A stretch of DNA of 64,000 bases from Desertimonas flava (GTDB lineage Bacteria; Actinomycetota; Acidimicrobiia; Acidimicrobiales; Ilumatobacteraceae). How positions within the stretch are numbered: the stretch's first letter is position 1; every line of letters starts with the position of its first letter. The translations under genes were made by a program, and so were the position numbers. The DNA lies in NCBI RefSeq assembly GCF_003426815.1, contig NZ_QKYK01000007.1:62001-126000 (forward strand), read 5' to 3'. This document shows, piece by piece, positions 35,618 to 43,515 of the stretch. Under the pieces are notes generated by a model. That model saw only the letters and a program-made list of their open reading frames with translations. It made no database searches and was not told the DNA's origin.

Positions 35618-35647
35618 TCGCGGCTACTGCGGCCGCAGTAGCCGCGA
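35618..35647. terminator. perfect 30-bp palindrome, probable terminator or regulator site
   Basis: Two 15-base arms meet with no loop around GGCC (centre CTGCGGCCGCAG), a fully self-complementary element. It lies after the IclR relic and 84 bp before the ABC ATPase. In RNA it would form a strong hairpin; as DNA it could be a dimer-binding operator. No U-tract follows. Confidence 0.5.
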
Positions 35648-35730
35648 TGCCTGCGCACAGACGACGACGGGCGCAGACGTGATGCCGATGATGGGACGTG
35701 CACCGCAACCCCCTGCAAGGAGCACGAACG

Positions 35731-36675
35731 ATGATCGAAGTCACCAACCTGACGAAGCACTACGGCAGACACGCCGCGGTCGACGACCTGAGCTTCACCG
35801 TCAAGCCCGGTGTGGTCACCGGCTTCCTCGGACCCAACGGCGCGGGGAAGTCGACGACGATGCGCATGATCCTCGGGCTCGACCGGCCCACCGTGGGTCG
35901 TGCGCTGGTGAACGGCAGACCGTTCGAGGAGCACCGAGCGCCGCTGCGCGAGATCGGGGCGCTGCTCGACGCCAAGGGCATCCACCCGGGCCGCCCTGCC
36001 CACGCTCATCTCTCGGCGCTCGCCGCCACCACGGGCATCTCGACGCGCCGCGTCGCCGAGGTCCTCGACATCGTGGGTCTGAGCGAGGTGGCCGATCGCC
36101 GCAGCGGCGACTTCTCGCTCGGCATGGCGCAACGCCTCGGCATCGCGTCGGCCCTCCTCGGCGATCCGCACACGGTGATGCTGGACGAGCCGGTCAACGG
36201 TCTCGATCCGGAGGGGATCTTGTGGATCCGCAACCTGCTCAAGTCGCTGGCCGCCGAGGGACGCACGGTCTTCGTGTCCTCGCACCTGATGAGCGAGATG
36301 GCGCTCACGGCCGAGCACTTCATCATCGTCGGCCAGGGGCGCTTGATCGCCGACATGTCGGGTTCCCAGCTCACGGCGATGACCGAGCCGGCCAGCGTCC
36401 GTGTCCGTTCGCCGCACGCCAGTCAACTCCGTGATCTGCTCGCCGGTGACGCGATCGACATCGTGACCCGCGGCCACGATGTGTTCGACGTCGTCGGTCT
36501 GGATGCCGACGAGATCGGTGCCCGAGCGTGGTCGGCGAGCTTGCGGCTCCAGGAGCTGACCCCCGCATCAGCCTCGTTGGAGGACATCTTCATCGATCTC
36601 ACCAAGGACGCCGTGGAGTACCACGGCGTCACCGAGTCCAGGAAGAACACGCACGACATGGAGATCTCGCGATGA
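35731..36675 (+). CDS. ABC transporter ATP-binding protein
   Basis: From MIEVTNLTKHYG at 35731 (AAGGAGC ribosome binding site), 314 residues. Walker A is GPNGAGKSTT, the signature is FSLGMAQRLG (about residue 128; SLGM in place of the usual LSGGQ or SLGMRQR), and Walker B is TVMLDEPVNGLDP with an H-loop in VFVSSHLMSEM. This is the DrrA/CcmA/bacitracin-exporter class. The last ~80 residues are the usual C-terminal extension. Its stop overlaps the permease start (ATGA), and a two-component system follows, as in actinobacterial antibiotic or cell-envelope stress exporters. The substrate is unknown. Confidence 0.92.
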   Translation: MIEVTNLTKHYGRHAAVDDLSFTVKPGVVTGFLGPNGAGKSTTMRMILGLDRPTVGRALVNGRPFEEHRAPLREIGALLDAKGIHPGRPAHAHLSALAATTGISTRRVAEVLDIVGLSEVADRRSGDFSLGMAQRLGIASALLGDPHTVMLDEPVNGLDPEGILWIRNLLKSLAAEGRTVFVSSHLMSEMALTAEHFIIVGQGRLIADMSGSQLTAMTEPASVRVRSPHASQLRDLLAGDAIDIVTRGHDVFDVVGLDADEIGARAWSASLRLQELTPASASLEDIFIDLTKDAVEYHGVTESRKNTHDMEISR

Positions 36676-37526
36676 GCACCACCACCACCACCACCGCCAC
36701 CGCGACAACCTCCGCGTCACGTGCCGGATCGCCGCCTGCCCACGACGAGTCGACCCACGACGTCACCCTGGCCCGGGTCATCCGCTCGGAGTGGATCAAG
36801 CTGCGATCGGTGCGCTCGACGATCGTCACGCTGGGCCTCACCGCCGCCGCCGTGATCGCCACCGGTGTGCTGGTGTCGATGCTCAGCGACGGCGCCCCCG
36901 TTGCTGCCGAGGGCGAGGGGATCTACGACCCCGCAGGCAACAGCCTGTTCGGGGCGACGCTCGCCCAGCTCGTGCTCGGCGTCGTGGGCGCCCTGGTCAT
37001 CACCTCGGAGTACTCGACGGGTCTGATCCGCACGACGCTCACCGCAGTGCCCCGGCGGTTGCCGGTGTTGTGGGCCAAGGGGATCGTCGTCGCCGCGGCG
37101 GCGTTCGCCACGATGGTGGCGTCGCTGCTGGTGGCCTTCTTCGTCGGGCAGGCCGTCTATGGCGGTGGCGGACCGTCGGCGTCGCTGTCGGACCCCGGTG
37201 TGCTCCGAGCGCTGCTTGCGGCGGCGTTGTTCCCGACCGCGATCGCCGTGATGGGTGTCGGCTTCGGCGCGTTGATGCGGCACACCGCCACAGCGATCGG
37301 GCTCCTCGTCGCGATCCTGTTCGTCGTCCCGGTGCTGTTCGAGACGCTGGGCGGCGTGTGGGGCCGTGCCACCGAGTACCTACCGGGCGAAGCGGGACAG
37401 ACGATGATCGCTGTCGTCAGGGAGTCGGGCGAGATGTCACCGGCCGTTGCTCTGCTCGTGCTCATCGGCTGGATCGGGGTCCTGTTCGCCGCCGGCACGA
37501 TCGCCCTCAAGCGCCGTGACGCCTGA
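36672..37526 (+). CDS. ABC-2-type permease
   Basis: 284 residues, starting at the ATG overlapping the ATPase stop. The N-terminus is a Thr-rich cytoplasmic tail, then ARVIRSEWIKLRSVRSTIVT, the classic entry to the first membrane helix of ABC-2 permeases. About six membrane helices follow (LGLTAAAVIATGVLVSML, ALVITSEYSTGLIRTTL, GVGFGALMRHTATAIGLLVA, LLVLIGWIGVLFAAGTIAL). It pairs with the upstream ATPase as an exporter. Confidence 0.9.
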   Translation: MSTTTTTTATATTSASRAGSPPAHDESTHDVTLARVIRSEWIKLRSVRSTIVTLGLTAAAVIATGVLVSMLSDGAPVAAEGEGIYDPAGNSLFGATLAQLVLGVVGALVITSEYSTGLIRTTLTAVPRRLPVLWAKGIVVAAAAFATMVASLLVAFFVGQAVYGGGGPSASLSDPGVLRALLAAALFPTAIAVMGVGFGALMRHTATAIGLLVAILFVVPVLFETLGGVWGRATEYLPGEAGQTMIAVVRESGEMSPAVALLVLIGWIGVLFAAGTIALKRRDA

Positions 37527-37539
37527 GCATCGCCGACCT

Positions 37540-37583
37540 GCGATGTGGCTCCGACCGGCTCGCGCCGGTCGGAGCCACATCGC
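37540..37583. terminator. 20-bp perfect hairpin between permease and histidine kinase
   Basis: Arms at 37540-37559 and 37564-37583 are perfectly complementary over 20 bases (core GGCTCCGACCGGC), with the loop TCGC. It lies just after the permease stop and before the histidine kinase. No U-tract follows, but the stem is exceptionally stable, so it probably ends or attenuates the exporter transcript. Confidence 0.75.
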
Positions 37584-37603
37584 GCCACGGCACGCTCGTC
37601 CAG

Positions 37604-38815
37604 GTGTCTGCCTTGTCTAACGTCTCGGCCATCGATCGCTCGTGGCCAGCACTGCGCAATGTCGTCGTCGATCTGGCGATCGCCGCGACCGTCTGCGCCG
37701 GAGCCCTGCTCTTCGAAGTGTTCGACGCGGGCGACGTCGGCGCCAGCCTCGATGCCGTCGACGTCGCGGCGTGTGTCGGCGCCGCGGCGCTGATCCTGCT
37801 ACGCCGGCGTGCCCCCCTGCCGGTGTTGGTGGTCGCGGTGATCGCCGCCGTGTGGTCGCTGATCCCTGGCGACGACCAAGGAGTGCTTCCGGTGGCCGCG
37901 ATGGTCGCGCTCTACACCGTGGCGTCGACGTCGGGCCGCAGGACCGCCTGGATGGCCGGCGCGGCGACGGCAGCTGCGCTGTACGTCACGGCGGCGATCA
38001 CGTCGGCGGGCCCGTGGTACGACGGCGAGAACTTCGAGCTCGTCGCCTGGGCCGGCCTTGCCACCGCAGCAGGCGACGCCGTGCGCAGCAGGCGGGCCTA
38101 CAACCTGGCACGGCAGGAGCGAGCGACGGCCCTCGAGGAGCGCGCCGAACGAGCAGAACATGCCCTCGAGGAGGAGGGCAGGCGGCGAGCGATGGAGGAG
38201 CGCATGCGCATCGCTCGCGAGCTGCACGACGTGGTCGCCCACCACCTGGCGGTGATCAACGTCCAGGCCGGCGTGGCCGCACACCTGCTCCGGGACGATC
38301 CGACCGGTGCGGACGAAGCGCTCACGCACGTCCGTCGTGGGGCCGCGAGCGTGCTCGACGAGCTGAGCGGCATCCTCAGCGTGATCCGCCAGTCCGACGA
38401 GGAGACCTCCACGACGGACCCGCTCCCCACCCTCGTCGACCTGGAACGCCTCGTCGCCGACTTCGCCATCGTCGGCCTCGACATCGAATGGCACACCGCC
38501 GGCGCGCCCCGACCGGTGGCGCCGGCGATCGGCCTCGCCGCCTACCGGATCATCCAGGAATCTCTGACCAACGCCCATCGCCACGGTTCCGATCAAACAG
38601 CCACCCTGCGACTCACCTACGAGCGCGATGCCCTGCGCATCGAGGTCCTCAACGACGTCGATGCCGAGCGCCCTGCTGACGCGCGACGAGGACACGGCAC
38701 CGTCGGCATGCGAGAGCGGGTCGCCGCCGCAGGTGGCACGATCGAGATCGGACCGACCGCCGGCGGCCAGTTCCGCGTCCATGCCACCCTCCCCACCGAA
38801 CGGGCCGAACCATGA
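37604..38815 (+). CDS. NarL/DesK-family sensor histidine kinase
   Basis: 403 residues from a GTG at 37604; no clear ribosome binding site, and a TTG at 37613 is an alternative. About five N-terminal membrane helices (residues 15-150) are followed by a coiled coil. The HisKA_3 box RIARELHDVVAHHLAVINVQ places the phosphorylated His at about 207. A HATPase part follows (RIIQESLTNAHRHG N-box, GHGTVGMRERVAAAGG). It is translationally coupled to the response regulator. Sensor kinases of this class beside ABC exporters usually sense envelope stress or the exported compound. Confidence 0.9.
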   Translation: MSALSNVSAIDRSWPALRNVVVDLAIAATVCAGALLFEVFDAGDVGASLDAVDVAACVGAAALILLRRRAPLPVLVVAVIAAVWSLIPGDDQGVLPVAAMVALYTVASTSGRRTAWMAGAATAAALYVTAAITSAGPWYDGENFELVAWAGLATAAGDAVRSRRAYNLARQERATALEERAERAEHALEEEGRRRAMEERMRIARELHDVVAHHLAVINVQAGVAAHLLRDDPTGADEALTHVRRGAASVLDELSGILSVIRQSDEETSTTDPLPTLVDLERLVADFAIVGLDIEWHTAGAPRPVAPAIGLAAYRIIQESLTNAHRHGSDQTATLRLTYERDALRIEVLNDVDAERPADARRGHGTVGMRERVAAAGGTIEIGPTAGGQFRVHATLPTERAEP

Positions 38816-39486
38816 CGATCCGTGTGCTGCTCGCCGACGACCAAGCGCTCATCCGGGCGGGCTTCAAGGCCCTGATCGACTCCGCCCCCGATCTCACCGT
38901 CGTCGCAGAGGCGGCGACCGGCGCCGAGGCGGTGACGCTCGCCCGCACGAGCCGAGCCGACATCGTGCTGATGGACATTCGTATGCCCGACATGGACGGC
39001 ATCGAGGCGACGCGGGCGATCACGACAGACGACGACATGGCCGGCGTCCGTGTCGTCATCCTCACCACCTTCGAGATCGACGACCTCGTGATCCGCGCCG
39101 TCCAGGCCGGAGCCAGTGGTTTCCTCGGCAAAGGCGTCGAACCCGCTGAACTTCTCGACGCGATCCGCATCGTCGCCTCCGGTGAGGCGCTGCTCTCACC
39201 GCGAGCGACGAGCGGTCTGCTGGCCCAGCTCCGCCACCACGAGCGGCCCCTCCCGACCACCGAATCCGAGCGGTTCGACGCCCTCACCGCACGCGAACGC
39301 GAGCTGACGACGCTCGTTGCCACCGGACTCAGCAACGACGACATCGCCGAACGTCTCTACCTGTCGCCGCTCACCGTCAAGACCCATATCAACCGCGCCA
39401 TGATGAAGCTCGGGGTGCGCGACCGCGCCCAACTCGTCGTCGCCGCCTACGAAGGCGGGCTCATCCAGCCCGGCAGAACCATCTGA
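38812..39486 (+). CDS. NarL/LuxR-family response regulator
   Basis: 224 residues. The receiver domain has acidic residues DD at about 10-11, the phosphoacceptor Asp in IVLMDIRMPDMDG (about 55), and Thr/Lys near 83 and 106. A LuxR-type HTH occupies about 150-215 (LTARERELTTLVATGLSNDD, ...LSPLTVKTHINRAMMKLGVR). The ATG overlaps the kinase stop. Probable target: the upstream exporter operon. Confidence 0.92.
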   Translation: MTIRVLLADDQALIRAGFKALIDSAPDLTVVAEAATGAEAVTLARTSRADIVLMDIRMPDMDGIEATRAITTDDDMAGVRVVILTTFEIDDLVIRAVQAGASGFLGKGVEPAELLDAIRIVASGEALLSPRATSGLLAQLRHHERPLPTTESERFDALTARERELTTLVATGLSNDDIAERLYLSPLTVKTHINRAMMKLGVRDRAQLVVAAYEGGLIQPGRTI

Positions 39487-39520
39487 CCCATCCGCTGACC
39501 GCGTCGGAAGGCTTCTTCGT

Positions 39521-39557
39521 GTCACCGAACGTCCGCCCAGCGCGGACATTCGGTGAC
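39521..39557. terminator. hairpin after the two-component system
   Basis: Arms of 16 bases (GTCACCGAACGTCCGC and GCGGACATTCGGTGAC) with one mismatch and the loop CCAGC lie 34 bp after the response regulator stop. A terminator for the exporter/two-component transcript is likely. Confidence 0.65.
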
Positions 39558-39562
39558 AGTCG

Positions 39563-39740
39563 CTACGTCCAGAGGTCGGCGATAGGCAGCGCCACCAGGC
39601 GATCACCAAGCGGGAACCGGTGCCGGCCGGTGTGGAACACGATGCCGCCGACGAAGTCGTTGCCGACCCGATCGAGCCGGTCGCGCAGGATCATCATTCC
39701 CTTCGCGTCGGCCGGGCGGGCCACGCTCGCGGAGATGGTG
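39563..39740 (-). pseudogene. DUF4143 ATPase relic (C-terminal end)
   Basis: The minus strand reads LDRVGNDFVGGIVFHTG then LVALPIADLWT and a stop, matching the end of the intact ATPase at 28844-30079 (LGDRFAGGVVFHTG, VVALPICSLW). The preceding VARPADAKG stretch fits the segment after the EIKAS motif. No Walker motifs remain. It lies just upstream of an intact Fic gene region. Confidence 0.7.
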
Positions 39741-39762
39741 GAGACGGACCGACGTCTCGTAC

Positions 39763-39801
39763 TCCGCATTTTGTCGACGGTCTATTCCGCAAATTGTCGA
39801 C
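39763..39801. repeat. tandem 16-bp AT-richer direct repeat
   Basis: TCCGCATTTTGTCGAC (39763-39778) and TCCGCAAATTGTCGAC (39786-39801) differ at two positions and are spaced 23 bp apart, about two helical turns. They are AT-rich against the surroundings. On the minus strand they lie upstream of the ATPase relic, so they may be its surviving promoter or operator. Confidence 0.5.
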
Positions 39802-39968
39802 ACGATGGTCGGCGATTCGAGCCTCCCGTCGACGTTGAGGTGGGCGACGAGACTCGATCCGGTCGCCGGACCGCACGGCGGCGTCGATTGGCTGTCATCA
39901 CACTGATCGACGGATAGTGGTCTTGCTCGATGCTGCGGCTCGAGAAAGGCCGTCGAGCGGCGAGTGCC

Positions 39969-40192
39969 GAGTCAGCCGGGTGCGTCGCCGATCTCGTCGG
40001 GTTCTACGTCGGCAGGCGTCCTGCTGCTGGCCACAATCCAGGCGTAGCGGTCGCCGTCCATGTAGGCGCCGATCGCCAGGTCGTCCGGATCGGCCGGCCA
40101 CTTCTCCGGCGGGAGCTGCGCATCAGCTGGGCGCCCTCGAACTCCCACAGCCCGAGCCGACCAACGGCGTGGCGGAGCGACCGGCACCCGCG
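39969..40192 (-). pseudogene. relic copy of the gene at 42510-43040 (3' end)
   Basis: On the minus strand it encodes PPEKWPADPDDLAIGAYMDG then DRYAWI, against PPEKWPADPNDLAIGAYMDG in the intact gene. Further upstream RLGLWEFEGAQLM is in another frame: GGGAGCTGCGCATC replaces GGGAAGCTGCGCATC, a one-base deletion. Identity is high from 39969 to about 40192 and then stops. It is in direct orientation with 42507-42735. Confidence 0.8.
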
Positions 40193-40379
40193 ACACCATC
40201 ATGAGCGGCCTCGACGTAGAAGCGTCGAAGGAACCGACGGCTTGGCTTGCCGCGACCGAGGCGGGTAACCGACGCAGAGCGTGCACGACGGCCGAGCCGA
40301 CGACGTCGACCATCTCGCCTTCGCGGCGATCGCGACCGACTGGGACCGATGTGCCCATTCGGCGAGCGGCTGTGTCGGG

Positions 40380-41618
40380 TCACGATCTGTTGGCGTTCGG
40401 CCGACGCGGGACGCGCCGAATCGGTGGCGCGACGGCTGTGTCTCCGGATGGACCGGCCAGGGTCCGCTCGAGCCCGGTGAACAGATCGACAACCGCGGTC
40501 GCCTCGAACACCCGGTACCGCTGGCGTCCGACGTTGCGCTGCACCAAGATGCCGGCCTCCGCGAGGCGGCCGACCGCCTGGCCCGTGCGCATCGTCGATC
40601 GCCCGATCAACCGCGCTGCGCTCTCGACCGTGACCACAGGGGCACCAGGCAGAGCACGCAGGAGTAGGTCCGCCGCCGAGTTGGCGCGCACCCGACCGAG
40701 CTGCTCCCGCCATCGAACCTCCAGTGCGTCGATCCAAGCTGCGTAGCGCTCGGCATCGATGCACGATCGATGAACCGCGGCAGCGAAGGTGCGCAGCCAC
40801 GTCGCGGCCGCCACCGAGCGCGCCGAACGCTTTGGCGGGCCGACGAATCGATACGCCGTGAGGCCGGCGACGTAGTCACTCGCCCACGTCGCCAGGACGA
40901 GACTGATCGGCGGAACGAACTGCTCGACGACCCCGCGGCGGCGCAGCACGATGTGGATCAACGCTCGGCCGGTTCGTCCGTTCCCATCGGCAAACGGGTG
41001 GATCGTCTCGAACTGGGCATGAGCCACCGCCGCCTGAACCAGGGGCGGGTGATGCTCAGCGTTGACGTAGGCGAGGAGGTCGTCGAGCAACGCGCCGACG
41101 GCTTCGGGCGGCGGAGGAACGAACGACGCCACGCACGGGTTGTAGTTGCTGCCGCCGATCCAGTTCTGCACGTCGCGCACCGCACCGCCGGTCGCCGGGG
41201 CGGTCGCGCTCAGCAGCAATCTGTGGACCTCCAGGAGGTCTTCGAGCGTGATCGTCTCCGCCGAGGAGCCCACGTGGACGGCCGCCTCCATCGCCGCGAC
41301 GTTGGCGAGCACCTCGAACGCAAGCCGGTCGGCAGCGTCACCGCCTTGGGCGAGCACCACTTCGGCATCGAGCAGGCGGCGCGGTCCGGCGTCGAGCCCT
41401 TCGATCTTCGACGACGCCACGGACTCGGCACGCAACAGGAAGCGGGCCAGACCCTCCAGACTCACGTGGCGCGTGCCGGTGTCGTTGAGCCGGCGGACCG
41501 CCGCTTCGGCATCGCTCAGGTCCGCCACCAGATCGGCGGGCAGTCCGAGTTCCCACCCGTCGAGTGGATCGGGAACGTACGCGTCATAACTGCAGCCCTG
41601 CCGATCGCGGCGGCTCAT
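40380..41618 (-). CDS. Fic-domain AMP-transferase-type protein
   Basis: 412 residues from the ATG at 41618; a TTG at 41663 would add 15. The active-site motif HPFADGNGRTGR (about residues 206-217) is complete. The inhibitory helix motif (S/T)xxxE(G/N) appears near residue 68 as SSKIEG, so it is a self-inhibited Fic of the class with an N-terminal inhibitory helix. A C-terminal winged helix (TVESAARLIGRSTMRTGQAV) is present. Fic enzymes transfer AMP or another nucleotide moiety to target proteins. The winged helix and the palindrome just upstream suggest autoregulation. It sits next to a Phd/VapC pair transcribed the other way. Confidence 0.9.
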   Translation of the reverse strand: MSRRDRQGCSYDAYVPDPLDGWELGLPADLVADLSDAEAAVRRLNDTGTRHVSLEGLARFLLRAESVASSKIEGLDAGPRRLLDAEVVLAQGGDAADRLAFEVLANVAAMEAAVHVGSSAETITLEDLLEVHRLLLSATAPATGGAVRDVQNWIGGSNYNPCVASFVPPPPEAVGALLDDLLAYVNAEHHPPLVQAAVAHAQFETIHPFADGNGRTGRALIHIVLRRRGVVEQFVPPISLVLATWASDYVAGLTAYRFVGPPKRSARSVAAATWLRTFAAAVHRSCIDAERYAAWIDALEVRWREQLGRVRANSAADLLLRALPGAPVVTVESAARLIGRSTMRTGQAVGRLAEAGILVQRNVGRQRYRVFEATAVVDLFTGLERTLAGPSGDTAVAPPIRRVPRRPNANRS

Positions 41619-41685
41619 GCCTTCGAACGCCGCCGTCCATCGCCTCCTGACCAACCGTCCCAACCGTCACCTCCGACGCGACACT

Positions 41686-41712
41686 AGTAACGCTTATATC
41701 ATAAGCGTTACT
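41686..41712. promoter_or_regulatory. 12-bp perfect palindromic operator upstream of fic
   Basis: AGTAACGCTTAT (41686-41697), a 3-base spacer ATC, and ATAAGCGTTACT (41701-41712) form a perfect inverted repeat. It is AT-rich within GC-rich DNA. It lies 68 bp upstream of the fic ATG (22 bp from the TTG) in the divergent region with the phd gene. The likely binder is the Fic protein's own winged helix or another regulator. Confidence 0.75.
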
Positions 41713-41783
41713 TAGAGCCTCGGTGATCGAACAGTTGCGTCGACCCAACGATCCGCCCGGGATTTCGATAATCTACGAGAGTG

Positions 41784-41794
41784 CTACACTGTAG
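41784..41794 (+). promoter_or_regulatory. phd-vapC promoter and operator, leaderless
   Basis: TACACT (41785-41790) is a good -10 box ending seven bases before the ATG at 41798, so the antitoxin mRNA is probably leaderless. It sits inside the inverted repeat CTACA-C-TGTAG (41784-41794), a likely binding site for the Phd antitoxin. Confidence 0.55.
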
Positions 41795-41797
41795 AAC

Positions 41798-42061
41798 ATG
41801 ACGCGGGTCGGGATCCGAGAGCTGAAGCAGAACGCATCGGCGGTGATCGCCGAGGTAGCCAACGGCGAAGTCGTCACCGTCACCGATCGCGGTCGGCCGG
41901 TCGCCCAGATCACCCCGCTGCCGAGTTCGCCGTTGCAGCGGTTGATCGATGCCGGCCGGGCGCGTCCGGCCCGGCGTGATCCACGGCAGCTCCCGGCACC
42001 GCTCCCCGGCGGCGACGTCTCGAGCGCACTCGCCGAGATGCGCGACGCCGAGCGCTACTGA
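41798..42061 (+). CDS. Phd/YefM-family antitoxin
   Basis: 87 residues. The N-terminus IRELKQNASAVIAEVANGEV and VTVTDRGRPVAQITP is the typical Phd/YefM DNA-binding fold. The C-terminus (PAPLPGGDVSSALAEMRDAE) is the toxin-binding tail. It represses its own operon and neutralises the toxin encoded 3 bp downstream. No ribosome binding site is needed if the transcript is leaderless. Confidence 0.93.
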   Translation: MTRVGIRELKQNASAVIAEVANGEVVTVTDRGRPVAQITPLPSSPLQRLIDAGRARPARRDPRQLPAPLPGGDVSSALAEMRDAERY

Positions 42062-42064
42062 CCT

Positions 42065-42457
42065 GTGGCCCATTACGTCGACACGTCGGCATTGGTGAAG
42101 CTCGTTGTCGAGGAGGCCGACTCGCACGCACTTCGCTCATGGCTCCAGACCGAGCAACCACAACTGGTGTCGAGCGACCTGGCGCGGACCGAGCTGCTTC
42201 GTGCCGTGCGCCGCGCCGCGCCAGACCGCGTGGTGGCTGCTCGCACGGTCCTCGACGGCGTGACCCTTCTGACCGTCGCCACCTCGACGTTCGAGGCCGC
42301 CGCGCGGCTCGATCCATCGCTCCTCCGCACTCTGGACGCACTTCACATCGCCTCGGCCCTCGAACTCGGCGACGACCTGCACGGCCTCGTCACCTACGAC
42401 GATCGCCTGGCCGCCGCGGCCGAAGACAACGGGATCGTCGTCGTAGCTCCCCGCTGA
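42065..42457 (+). CDS. vapC: VapC-type PIN-domain ribonuclease toxin
   Basis: 130 residues from a GTG. PIN acidic residues are in place: Asp6 (HYVDTSALVK), Glu in LARTELLRAV, Asp in RTLDALHIASAL, and the final Asp of LVTYDDRLAAAA. PIN toxins cleave specific RNAs when the antitoxin is degraded. It follows the Phd-type antitoxin with a 3-bp gap; the Phd plus VapC pairing is common in actinobacteria. Confidence 0.93.
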   Translation: MAHYVDTSALVKLVVEEADSHALRSWLQTEQPQLVSSDLARTELLRAVRRAAPDRVVAARTVLDGVTLLTVATSTFEAAARLDPSLLRTLDALHIASALELGDDLHGLVTYDDRLAAAAEDNGIVVVAPR

Positions 42458-42509
42458 CGGGCGACGCTGCGGCTCGATGGGGGTGAGCCGCCGGGCTGCA
42501 TGCGCCGAG

Positions 42510-43040
42510 TCAGCCGGGCGTGCAGTCGTCGGACTCGTCGACGGGCAGGTCGTCAGGAACGGTGCTGCACGCCTGGATCCAGGCGAAGCGGTCGCCGTCC
42601 ATGTAGGCGCCGATCGCCAGGTCGTTCGGATCGGCCGGCCACTTCTCGGGCGGGAAGCTGCGCATCAGCTGGGCGCCCTCGAACTCCCAGAGCCCGAGCC
42701 GATCCACGGCGTGGCGGAGCGACCGGTGCAGTCGGTAGCGCCCGCCGAAGTCCGGGGTGGCCGCCTTGTCGCGCTCCCACTGCTCGTCGCTGCCGGGCCA
42801 GTACTCGTAGGTGTGTCCAGCCTGGTCGATGTTGATGTAGCGCCGCGTGTCGTAATGCTTGTAGAGCCGCAGGACGATGCCCTTGCGACGGTTCTCGAGC
42901 GTGGCCATGCACATGAACTCGCCCGGATGGAACGGCGGCAGGTCGGGCGAGGCCCGCACCACCCTGGACACCGCGCCCAGCGGGCGCCAGTCGGGCTCGA
43001 GCTCGGTGAAGACGGTCTTGAACGAACGGAACGAGGACAT
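42510..43040 (-). CDS. hypothetical protein, 176 aa, partly duplicated nearby
   Basis: A 176-residue protein without a recognised domain. The ATG at 43040 has GGGAGAA 5 bp upstream. The sequence is mixed alpha/beta (PGEFMCMATLENRRKGIVLR, RYINIDQAGHTYEYWPG, EKWPADPNDLAIGAYMDGDR) and soluble, with no signal peptide. Its last ~75 codons are duplicated as a decayed copy at 39969-40192 on the other side of the Fic and TA cassette. A palindrome lies just upstream at 43057-43068. It may be a small binding protein. Confidence 0.7.
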   Translation of the reverse strand: MSSFRSFKTVFTELEPDWRPLGAVSRVVRASPDLPPFHPGEFMCMATLENRRKGIVLRLYKHYDTRRYINIDQAGHTYEYWPGSDEQWERDKAATPDFGGRYRLHRSLRHAVDRLGLWEFEGAQLMRSFPPEKWPADPNDLAIGAYMDGDRFAWIQACSTVPDDLPVDESDDCTPG

Positions 43041-43515
43041 CGGATTCTCCCGGTGCGTGATGCATCACTGGGAGCCGCTTGCTCCGAACCTGTCGGCGTC
43101 GCTCCAACGGCGCCGAACCCGGTGAGCCGGAATCGCCCCGACCGCACCGACGACGTTACCGGCGCCCGGACATCTCCCACGCCGCGCACGCGACTCGCGA
43201 CGTTCCCCGGCACCGACGGCGCCCCGTTCCGCTGGGCGAGCGCATCGAGGTGAGCCGAAGTGCCGACCCAGCGCGCCTCCCCACAGGCCCATCCCGCACG
43301 CACTTCCATCGTTCAGAACCCACGGAAGCGGCAGGAGGACCCGACTTGGGCACCAATGCGACAGGACGCGCCTCGAACGCAACCTTCGATCCACCTGCCT
43401 CTCGCGGCGGCGAGTGGCCCTCACGCGTGGCGCGCCGGAGGCGTCGGCGGACTCGTCGTTCGATGGCGACAACCGGGCTCGGCGCGCCGGTGGCTCTTCC
43501 CAGTCGGAATGCGGG
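43041..43515. other. 475-bp intergenic region with a perfect palindrome
   Basis: No gene is supported here. GTGATGCATCAC (43057-43068) is a perfect 12-bp palindrome 17 bp upstream of the start of the gene ending at 43040 and may be its operator. The rest is GC-rich without clear features. Confidence 0.45.

Noticed and set aside
35731-39486. A dedicated antibiotic-resistance system from the exporter and two-component genes
   Set aside because: The class is too common to assign a substrate, and no resistance-specific gene is present.
41618-41663. TTG start for fic at 41663 with AGGAGG nearby
   Set aside because: The AGGAGG is spaced for an out-of-frame ATG at 41638 that ends after 18 codons; the in-frame ATG at 41618 fits the family's start better, though this is not certain.
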